In this document: positions 1 through 5,400 of the stretch, one piece after another
Layout: each line of letters starts with the position of its first letter
How positions within the stretch are numbered: position 1 is the first letter of the stretch
Origin: Melioribacteraceae bacterium
GTDB lineage: Bacteria > Bacteroidota > Ignavibacteria > Ignavibacteriales > Melioribacteraceae
NCBI GenBank assembly: GCA_023230485.1
Contig: JALNXG010000125.1
Coordinates: forward strand, 1 to 5,400
DNA length: 5,400 nucleotides
Direction of reading: 5' to 3'
Position numbers and translations under genes: made by a program
Notes under the pieces: generated by a model
Told to the model about the DNA's origin: nothing
The model's database searches: none
Seen by the model: only the letters and a program-made list of their open reading frames with translations

Positions 1-2530
1 AGAATCCGGATTAGGAGGAAGATTAAGTCTTTTATTTAATGGCAATTGGTTAGAGCAATCACAAGATTATCAAGGAACTAACTCAAAGCAAAGGGTAAGT
101 TATGTTCTGCAAAACACCGGAGATTATTATATAAGATATTCATATTTAGGTAATTATAATGGGATACCTTCAAATGAGAAGCAAGAAGAATATGCTAATA
201 ATAAGGATAGTGGAATTAATAAAAATAGTCTCAAAGAGAAGGAAATAACAGCTTGGGATAATGGAGCATACACAATACGATTAGAATACTTTAAAGTAGA
301 TAAGCCAGAATATAATTACGTTAATTACTATGATATAACATTTAAAGACATACGATTTTCCGGAGAATTTTATCCTAACGGATTAGAAACAGAAGCAGTA
401 ATTGAATATGGAACTACTGATAATTACGGAACCGAGTTTTATTTAAGCACCGTAAATGGAGTATCAAGACAATATTTTAATTCGGCGAAACTAACCGGTC
501 TCGAAGCAAATACTCTTTATCATTATCGATTGAAATTGACAAATTCTAAAGGGAATACTTATTCTAATGATATGATCTTCACTACTTCAAAAGCACCTGA
601 GGGATGGGAAATTGTTTTAAATAATGGCTCTTATTTTCTTGACCTTGAATTTTTAAATAAAGATATCGGATATGCATCTGGAGAGGGAGGAATTTATAAA
701 ACAATTGATGGTGGAAAAACTTGGATTAGTAAATATTCATCTAATTGGATAACTGGAATAGGAATAGCAAGTGAAAATAAAATATTAGGTGTGGCTGATT
801 GGCAATTATTTATAAGTGAAAATGGAGGAGATACTTGGACACAAACAAATCTCGGTGGAAATCTATGTGATATAACATTCTATAATAGTCAGATAGGAGC
901 TATTTGGGGATATGGCTGTATATGGAAAACAACCGATGGAGGAACAAATTGGATAAAAGTTTTTGAATATAATTCAAATTTATTTGAGATTGATTTTGTA
1001 ACAGAAAATATTATAGTAGCAATAGGAGATAATAGAAAAGTATTTAGAACTACAGATGGAGGAACAAGCTGGAGCGAAACACAACTCTCGGATGGTTATT
1101 CTTATAGTGGATTAGATTTTTATGGAAGTACAGGATTTATTGTTGGGGCTGACAATGTGATATATAGAACAGATGATACTGGAGAAACATGGACGAGAGT
1201 GTTAAACAACACTTCTTATTCGAATTATAGTAGTGTTGAAATGCTTAATGAAAATACTATTTATGTAACCGGATTGTGGAATTCCATTTCATTAAGATCA
1301 TTAGATGGGGGTGATACATGGCAGAATGAAGAAATCGGGACTTCTAATGGAATACAGCAATTAGCAAGTGCAGAAGGGAGAATTTTCGGATGCGGAGAAT
1401 ATGGAACAATTATACGACAGACTAAAATGGCGATAGTCGATAAATTTGTTAATCTCGAATCCGGTTGGAATATGCTATCAGTACCGTGTCAATTTCAGGA
1501 TATGAGTTTTAGTAATCTTTTTATTAACACAATCTCAAATGCTTGGCAATATGATAATGGCTATAAGGATGCACTAAATGCGACTGTTGGAATTGGTTAC
1601 TGGATGCGATTTAGTCAAGCTCAGCAAGTTCATTTTTCAGGTATGTCAGCCGACGTTACTAAAATCCCTGTAAAACAAGGATGGAACATGGTGGGATTTG
1701 ATGATAGAGAATTACCTGTATCATCTGTTACAACCGATCCTGAGGGTTTAATCAGCACTTCATTCTTCGGATACTCAAGCGGTTATCAGATACCTAATAC
1801 TTTATTACCCGGAAAGGGTTATTGGATTAGAGTAAAATCAGACGGTGATTTAGTTATCCCTGAAAATCTTTCCAAAGCTATGTACGTTGATAATGCTAAT
1901 GCTCCAACCATTAATGAAAAATGGAGTAAGATAATAGTAAGTAACTCTATCGGTGAAAGCGGTGTATTATATAATGTACTGGGAGAGAATATAAACTTAG
2001 AAAGATACGAGATACCTCCTGCACCACCGGCAGGAATATTTGATGTAAGGTATGGAACAGAGAGATTTGCAGAGAACTTAACTGAAACCGGAACTGAGAT
2101 AAAGATACAATCCGGGAGCTATCCAATAAGGATAAAACCGGAAGGAATGGATATCAAGATAAGTGATGGATCGGGTAAGTTTGAAAAAGTAATCAGAAAC
2201 GGAGACGAGTATATAATACAAAATGAATCTCAATCTAGAATATACGTGAGTATGATAGAGATACCGATTACTTATGAACTTATGCAGAACTATCCAAATC
2301 CATTTAATCCGAGTACTATAATAAAGTTCGGATTACCTGAAAGTGGAAAAGTAACACTATCGATATTTAATATACTTGGCGAGAAAGTAACAGACCTGAT
2401 TAATAAAGAACTGGAAGCCGGTTATCACGAAATTAAATGGGATGCATCGTACTTATCAAGTGGAATGTATATCTACACAATATCGACAGGTAAGTTCAGA
2501 GACGTAAAGAAGATGCTATTAATGAAATAA
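1..2530 (+). CDS. Secreted multidomain Fn3/BNR-propeller protein with T9SS type A sorting domain (5' partial)
   Basis: The frame is open from base 2 to the TAA at 2528-2530 (842 codons), so the start is outside the window. The TTG at 530 is only an internal codon within the Fn3-like domain. Domains by fragment residue: 1-105 resembles a pre-peptidase C-terminal fold (NTGDYYIR-type strand, tentative). About 115-197 is Fn3-like (NGLETEAVIEYGTT, LTGLEANTLYHYRL). About 201-475 carries six BNR/YCF48-like signatures of the form (I/V)(Y/F)(K/R)TxDGGxxW, spaced 37-44 residues, which predicts a beta-propeller. About 485-615 holds a module present twice (GWNML/GWNMV, then GYWMR/GYWIR). About 756-842 is a T9SS type A sorting domain (NYPNPFNPST, then SGMYIYTI, ending with basic residues and MLLMK). 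By family knowledge, T9SS cargo crosses the outer membrane and is released or anchored at the surface, with this domain cleaved. Substrate and exact role are unknown; adhesion, or an appendage of an enzyme encoded upstream, are both possible. Confidence 0.93.
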   Translation, partial: ESGLGGRLSLLFNGNWLEQSQDYQGTNSKQRVSYVLQNTGDYYIRYSYLGNYNGIPSNEKQEEYANNKDSGINKNSLKEKEITAWDNGAYTIRLEYFKVDKPEYNYVNYYDITFKDIRFSGEFYPNGLETEAVIEYGTTDNYGTEFYLSTVNGVSRQYFNSAKLTGLEANTLYHYRLKLTNSKGNTYSNDMIFTTSKAPEGWEIVLNNGSYFLDLEFLNKDIGYASGEGGIYKTIDGGKTWISKYSSNWITGIGIASENKILGVADWQLFISENGGDTWTQTNLGGNLCDITFYNSQIGAIWGYGCIWKTTDGGTNWIKVFEYNSNLFEIDFVTENIIVAIGDNRKVFRTTDGGTSWSETQLSDGYSYSGLDFYGSTGFIVGADNVIYRTDDTGETWTRVLNNTSYSNYSSVEMLNENTIYVTGLWNSISLRSLDGGDTWQNEEIGTSNGIQQLASAEGRIFGCGEYGTIIRQTKMAIVDKFVNLESGWNMLSVPCQFQDMSFSNLFINTISNAWQYDNGYKDALNATVGIGYWMRFSQAQQVHFSGMSADVTKIPVKQGWNMVGFDDRELPVSSVTTDPEGLISTSFFGYSSGYQIPNTLLPGKGYWIRVKSDGDLVIPENLSKAMYVDNANAPTINEKWSKIIVSNSIGESGVLYNVLGENINLERYEIPPAPPAGIFDVRYGTERFAENLTETGTEIKIQSGSYPIRIKPEGMDIKISDGSGKFEKVIRNGDEYIIQNESQSRIYVSMIEIPITYELMQNYPNPFNPSTIIKFGLPESGKVTLSIFNILGEKVTDLINKELEAGYHEIKWDASYLSSGMYIYTISTGKFRDVKKMLLMK

Positions 2531-2589
2531 GTAAAATAGGAATAAATATAATTTTGGCTCTTGTAAAGAGAGGTAAATGAGGACGCGAG

Positions 2590-2621
2590 ATGAATGCCCC
2601 GATTGCTATCGGGGAATTCAT
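2590..2621. repeat. Palindromic hairpin (REP-like element or bidirectional terminator)
   Basis: The left arm is ATGAAT (2590-2595) then CCCCGAT (2597-2603), the loop is TGCT (2604-2607), and the right arm is ATCGGGG (2608-2614) then ATTCAT (2616-2621). Thirteen base pairs form with a single G/A mismatch (2596/2615). It is GC-rich against an AT-rich background and lies 59 bases after the stop of the secreted-protein gene. No T-tract follows on either strand, so it is not a classic intrinsic terminator. It may instead be a dispersed palindromic repeat or protect mRNA 3' ends. The structure is directly visible; the role is inferred. Confidence 0.6.
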
Positions 2622-2749
2622 TAAAGTAAATGACAATTGAAACTTATTGATACAAATCATACTTTAGAGGGTCTTGTAAGAATAAAGTTGATTGAATAAG
2701 TATGAAATATTAATTTAATTTTTTCTCAAAGCATTATTAAATTAAAAAT

Positions 2750-3892
2750 ATGACAGAAACACAAAAAATAGAGTATAAATCAAGTTGGCATAACGATTAT
2801 CTTAAATCTATTTGTGGTTTTGCAAATGCTAACGGGGGAACCCTGTTTATTGGTAAGAACGACAACGGAAAAGTAGTTGGTGTTACTGATTCAAAAAGAC
2901 TTATGGTAGAAATTCCTAATAAAGTTAGGGATATACTTGGGATCACTGTTGAAGCAAATTTACTCATGGATGGAAGTTTAGAATATATAGAGATTATAGT
3001 TCCAGCTTCCACCGTAACGATTTCATTAAGGAGTCGTTACTACTTTAGAAGTGGGACTACCAATATTGAATTAATGAATGCTGCTTTAACTGATTTCCTC
3101 ATAAAAAAAATGGGAATGACCTGGGATGATGTAATAGACCCAAATATTACGATTGATAAATTTAATCCTAAAGCAATAGAGTATTTCAAGAAAGAAGCCG
3201 TTCATAGTAAGAGAATGACATTTTTAGGTGAAGAATCTGATTCGATACATATTCTTGAGAAATTAAATCTGCTTACTGAACAGAAATTTAAACGTTCGGC
3301 TATTCTTTAATTTGGGAAAGAACCACATAGATTTTATCCCAACGCTTATGTAAAAATTGGTAGGTTCGGAAAATCTGAAACGGAACTTCTTTCCCAAGAA
3401 ATAATGGAAGGCAATATTTTACAAATGCCCGATATGGTTTTAGAGATTTTGGAAAAGAAATATTTTATTAGAGAGGTTTCCTATGAAGGGCTACACCGAA
3501 AGGAAACTTCCCCTTATCCGTATGAAGCTATACGAGAAGTACTGATTAATGCAATCGTACATCGTTATTATTTGGATTCGTTTGTTTTCATCAGTATTTA
3601 TGATGATAAAATTACATTTTGGAATGGAGGATTGGCGGTTACGATTTTCAAAGATAGATATACGGAAGGAGAGTTAGAAAAGCTGGGGTTAAGCGAAAGA
3701 CAGATAAAAGCAGTTTTATATGTAAAGGGAAATGGTGTTATTACAAATAAAGAGTATCAAAACGTTGCGGAAGTCAAAAAAACTATAGCAACTGCTGAAT
3801 TAAAATTTCTTGTTGACTCAAATATTTTACAACAAGATGGAACCAAAGGAGCGGGAGCAAAATATATATTAAAGAAAATAATTGGCCGGTAA
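2750..3892 (+). pseudogene. Broken Schlafen/AlbA_2-type ATP-binding DNA-binding regulator
   Basis: One reading frame runs from the ATG at 2750 to the TAA at 3890-3892 but is cut by a TAA at 3308-3310 (codon 187). Codons 1-115 form an AlbA_2/Schlafen domain (IEYKSSW, ICGFANANGGTLFIG, YYFRSGTT). The frame then reads KFKRSAIL, stop, FGKEPHRFYPNAYVKIGRF; intact relatives have the continuous pattern KRAAILLFGK, so the stop replaces a Leu codon (probably TTA to TAA). Past the stop come an HATPase_c_4-like N-box (INAIVHRYY), a sudden jump at WN-GG (about 3623-3631) and a C-terminal winged-helix segment (LSERQIKAVLYV, ITNKEYQ). The usual stretch with GGLP, RNP and glycine-rich ATP-binding motifs is absent, which points to an in-frame deletion. 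Family members act as putative transcriptional regulators or are related to RecG-annotated proteins. No Shine-Dalgarno precedes the ATG. Separate short products (186 aa from 2750, and possibly 162 aa from 3404) could still be made, but loss of function is more likely. Confidence 0.85.
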
Positions 3893-3900
3893 TTGGCCGA
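3879..3900 (+). repeat. 11-bp tandem duplication at the pseudogene stop
   Basis: TAATTGGCCG occurs at 3879-3888 and again at 3890-3899, an 11-base period differing only in the last base (G/A). The second copy supplies the TAA stop at 3890-3892. With one copy removed the frame would still end at a TAA directly after the same Arg codon, so the duplication does not change the protein end. It is probably replication slippage in a decaying region. Confidence 0.5.
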
Positions 3901-4274
3901 TAATGATTCAGATGGGCATTAATAAATTGAAAATTAGCAGGATGTGCCGATTTTAGGAAAGAAATAAGCTTACCCACCTTAGTGGAACCAAAAATATATA
4001 GGACGTAAAACTATGAACTTTATAAGAAGAGCGCGGAAATACTCCGGATAGTGTGCGAGATTTTGCTGGGGTGGAACAACGAACTATATTTGTTGATGAT
4101 GGAAAACTGGAGGAATGAATATAGATAAATGTAGAGGTATAACTTTTATCTATTTTAGAATATATCCAGTCTAAAGCAGCATGTCGCTATCGAGAAAAAG
4201 TAGCTTAAATGACGTATATTGGATAAAGAAATTACGATAACAGTAAGTAAGAAAATAAAATATATGAGGTTACG
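3893..4274. other. 382-base gap with no supported gene
   Basis: All three forward frames are closed by many stops. The longest open stretches are about 30-40 codons around 4000-4126, with no credible start, ribosome binding site or recognisable motif. The antisense frame over the same stretch is also open for about 50 codons, without recognisable features. The part at about 4030-4080 is visibly richer in G and C than its surroundings, so a degraded gene fragment or a small RNA cannot be excluded. The gap also contains the stem-loop at 4121-4153 and the leader of the dehydrogenase gene. Confidence 0.6.
4121..4156 (+). terminator. AT-rich stem-loop followed by TTTT, possible weak terminator
   Basis: ATAGATAAA (4121-4129) pairs perfectly over 9 bp with TTTATCTAT (4145-4153) around a 15-base loop, and the T at 4153 is followed by three more Ts. 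The stem is almost entirely A/T, so it would be a weak terminator at best. Its place between the broken regulator and the dehydrogenase gene would suit separating the two transcripts. The pairing is seen; termination is inferred. Confidence 0.3.
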
Positions 4275-5180
4275 ATGAGCTCAAAGAATTGGGATGCGAC
4301 TAATGTTCCTATGCAGCAGGGGAAAGTGGCAGTTGTTACAGGTTCCAGCAGCGGTATAGGATTTGAAACTGCGAGGGTTCTCGCAAGCAAGAATGCAAAG
4401 GTGATTATTGCGGTTCGCAATATCGATAAAGGAAGTGCGGCTTTAGAAAAAATCAAATCGGAATTCCCCGAATCGAATGTAGAAGTAAGGATTTTAGATT
4501 TAGCAGACTTAAAATCGATCCATTCTTTTGCTGAATCTTTCAAAAAAGAATATGATAGTATCGATCTATTGATTAATAATGCCGGAGTTATGATCCCACC
4601 TTATTCAAAAACGAAAGATGGATTCGAGCTTCAGTTCGGAACAAATCATTTAGGGCATTTTGCATTAACCGGATTATTACTGGACTTAATAAAAAAACGA
4701 AAAAACTCGAGGATTGTAACTGTATCGAGCAAGGCGCATAATATGGGAGAATTGCATTTGGATGATCTTAATTGGGTAAAAAGAGATTACAAAGCATGGA
4801 AGGCTTATGGAGATAGCAAAATAGCTAATTTATATTTTACTTATGAATTGCAGAGGAAATTAGAAGTAGCCGGATTAGACACTATTGCAGTGGCAGCACA
4901 TCCCGGGTTAACTAAATCAGAATTAGATAGATATAGCACAATTGTGGGATATCTTAATAAGTTCCTTGCTCAATCTCCTCAAATGGGAGCTTTACCCACA
5001 CTCTATGCAGCTACGGCTAATGACGTAAAAGGGGGAGAATATTTCGGACCTTCGGATTGGAGTGAATGGCGTGGTTATCCAAAATTAGTAACATCGAAAG
5101 AGCTTTCGCACAATAAAGAGATTGCAGAAAAACTTTGGGAGGTATCCGAAAAATTAACTAAGGTAAAATATAATTTTTAG
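4275..5180 (+). CDS. Short-chain dehydrogenase/reductase (retinol dehydrogenase/WWOX-like SDR)
   Basis: This is an intact 301-residue cytosolic NAD(P)(H)-dependent oxidoreductase with a Rossmann fold. Visible motifs are the cofactor glycine motif TGSSSGIG (22-29), the basic residue after strand beta-2 in VRN (Arg48, favouring NADP(H)), the adenine-contact Asp75 in LDL, NNAG (101-104), the helix Asn124 in TNHLGHF, the catalytic Ser at about 151-152 (VTVSSKAH) and YxxxK (Tyr178, Lys182, in YGDSKIAN), followed by AAHPG. Length and the C-terminal extension match the retinol-dehydrogenase/WW-domain-oxidoreductase-like SDR group, whose bacterial members have mostly unknown substrates; an aldehyde, ketone or alcohol is likely but unproven. 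The start is supported by GAGG at 4266-4269, five bases before the ATG. It seems to be a single-gene unit, with a terminator-like hairpin 72 bases after its stop and unrelated neighbours. Confidence 0.93.
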   Translation: MSSKNWDATNVPMQQGKVAVVTGSSSGIGFETARVLASKNAKVIIAVRNIDKGSAALEKIKSEFPESNVEVRILDLADLKSIHSFAESFKKEYDSIDLLINNAGVMIPPYSKTKDGFELQFGTNHLGHFALTGLLLDLIKKRKNSRIVTVSSKAHNMGELHLDDLNWVKRDYKAWKAYGDSKIANLYFTYELQRKLEVAGLDTIAVAAHPGLTKSELDRYSTIVGYLNKFLAQSPQMGALPTLYAATANDVKGGEYFGPSDWSEWRGYPKLVTSKELSHNKEIAEKLWEVSEKLTKVKYNF

Positions 5181-5193
5181 AAGAATGAAAATT

Positions 5194-5243
5194 ATAAGTG
5201 CAGCACAATCTCAAATATCTACCCAATCAAATAATAAGTGCAG
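5194..5243 (+). repeat. Pair of 10-bp direct repeats ATAAGTGCAG, 40 bp apart
   Basis: ATAAGTGCAG is found at 5194-5203 and at 5234-5243, a start-to-start distance of exactly 40 bases, close to four helical turns. Both copies follow an AT-rich run and lie between the dehydrogenase stop and the atpD promoter. They could be operator half-sites on one DNA face, or a chance or slippage repeat. No regulator is identified. Confidence 0.35.
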
Positions 5244-5252
5244 GCAGATAAT

Positions 5253-5287
5253 ATGATTTTTCAATTCAAAAATCATTTCTTTGTTTG
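5253..5287 (+). terminator. Stem-loop with T-rich tail, likely terminator of the SDR gene
   Basis: ATGATTTTT (5253-5261) pairs perfectly over 9 bp with AAAAATCAT (5268-5276) around the 6-base loop CAATTC. The tail is T-rich (5276-5286, interrupted by one C and one G). It lies 72 bases after the dehydrogenase stop and just before the atpD promoter, where a transcription boundary is expected. The stem is A/T-rich and therefore weak. Because the arms are T- and A-rich, it could also act on the opposite strand. Confidence 0.5.
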
Positions 5288-5315
5288 TAATTATAGGGTA
5301 TTATCTTTAATTTTG
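5284..5315 (+). promoter_or_regulatory. Bacteroidetes-type promoter of atpD
   Basis: TTTG (5284-5287) and TAATTTTG (5308-5315) are separated by 20 bases. They match the known Bacteroidetes -33 TTTG / -7 TAnnTTTG consensus at every fixed position. A second TTTG at 5280-5283 gives an alternative 24-base spacing. Transcription would be expected to start a few bases after 5315, giving a leader of roughly 25 bases that contains the atpD ribosome binding site. The match is seen; promoter activity is inferred. Confidence 0.65.
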
Positions 5316-5345
5316 TAATTCGTATATCTTTTAAAAGGAATTAAA

Positions 5346-5400
5346 ATGGCAAGTAATATTGGTGAAATTGTTCAGGTAATTGGACCGGTTGTCGATATCG
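5346..5400 (+). CDS. atpD: F1 ATP synthase subunit beta, N-terminus (3' partial)
   Basis: The first 18 codons read MASNIGEIVQVIGPVVDI, the typical N-terminus of the catalytic beta subunit of F-type ATP synthase (usual length about 460-480 residues). The rest, including the Walker A P-loop, lies past the window edge. The protein belongs to the membrane-peripheral F1 head and couples proton or sodium flow to ATP synthesis. The start is supported by AAAAGGAA at 5333-5340, five bases before the ATG. The gene has its own promoter and follows an unrelated dehydrogenase rather than atpG, so it appears to head its own transcript, possibly with atpC (epsilon) downstream. The atpA subunit is a less likely reading, since its N-terminus normally has a longer lead before the related V(I/L)xVxxGI(A/V) strand. 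Confidence 0.92.
   Translation, partial: MASNIGEIVQVIGPVVDI

Noticed and set aside
530..2530. TTG at 530 as the start of the secreted-protein gene
   Set aside because: The frame stays open to the left window edge, and the TTG sits within an Fn3-like strand (YHYRLKLTN), so it encodes an internal Leu.
2559..2679. TCTTGTAA present at 2559-2566 and 2672-2679
   Set aside because: An 8-mer recurring in AT-rich intergenic DNA with no further similarity is likely chance.
2692..2723. Promoter for the regulator pseudogene (TTGA, 20 bp, TAATTTTT)
   Set aside because: It misses the consensus at one position in each box, and such near matches are common in AT-rich DNA.
2797..3012. 71-codon open frame on the - strand
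   Set aside because: It lies antisense within the AlbA_2 domain, has no motif and is a shadow frame.
3404..3892. Independent 162-residue gene
   Set aside because: It is in the same frame as the upstream ORF and continues the same family domain order after one stop codon, so it is the tail of the pseudogene.
3783..3977. 64-codon open frame on the - strand
   Set aside because: It overlaps the winged-helix end of the pseudogene antisense, with no recognisable domain or ribosome binding site.
4115..4174. 19-codon ORF MNIDKC... preceded by GGAGG
   Set aside because: GGAGG ends only one base before the ATG, too close for a ribosome binding site, and the peptide has no recognisable feature.
4215..4222. 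TATATTGG as the -7 box of the SDR gene
   Set aside because: One fixed base differs and there is no TTTG at the required distance upstream.
4232..4543. 103-codon open frame on the - strand
   Set aside because: It is antisense to the glycine motif and Rossmann start of a clearly real SDR gene; its hydrophobic look comes from the reverse complement.

Overview
The window is AT-rich DNA that looks like a chromosome of the Bacteroidota/Chlorobiota (FCB) lineage. Ignavibacteria-like organisms fit best. Three independent signs agree: a large secreted protein ending in a type IX secretion (T9SS type A) sorting domain with the NYPNPFNPST signature, poor Shine-Dalgarno use in front of one gene, and an exact match to the Bacteroidetes promoter consensus (TTTG, 20 bp, TAnnTTTG) in front of the last gene. 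The lineage is inferred; no rRNA or complete marker gene is present.

Layout, all on the + strand. (1) 1-2530: the 3' part (842 codons) of a large exported protein with a possible pre-peptidase-like fold, an Fn3-like domain, a six-repeat BNR/YCF48-like beta-propeller, a duplicated GWNM...GYW(M/I)R module and a T9SS sorting domain. Its start lies upstream of the window. (2) 2531-2749: intergenic, with a strong palindromic hairpin. (3) 2750-3892: a broken Schlafen/AlbA_2-type ATP-binding, DNA-binding regulator. It has one in-frame stop codon and, by comparison with the family architecture, an in-frame internal deletion of about 70-80 residues in the ATPase part. (4) 3893-4274: 382 bases with no convincing gene, holding an AT-rich stem-loop. 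(5) 4275-5180: an intact short-chain dehydrogenase/reductase of the retinol-dehydrogenase/WWOX-like type. (6) 5181-5345: a stem-loop resembling a terminator, a pair of 10-bp direct repeats and the promoter of the next gene. (7) 5346-5400: the first 18 codons of the F1 ATP synthase beta subunit, atpD.

The genes do not form one pathway. They look like independent transcription units, with a housekeeping ATP synthase gene at the right edge and a surface or secreted protein at the left. I found no mobile element, CRISPR array, tRNA, rRNA or toxin-antitoxin pair, and no clear sign of a new multi-gene system. The most notable points are the decaying Schlafen-type gene, the repeat architecture of the secreted protein, the palindrome at 2590-2621 and the atpD promoter.
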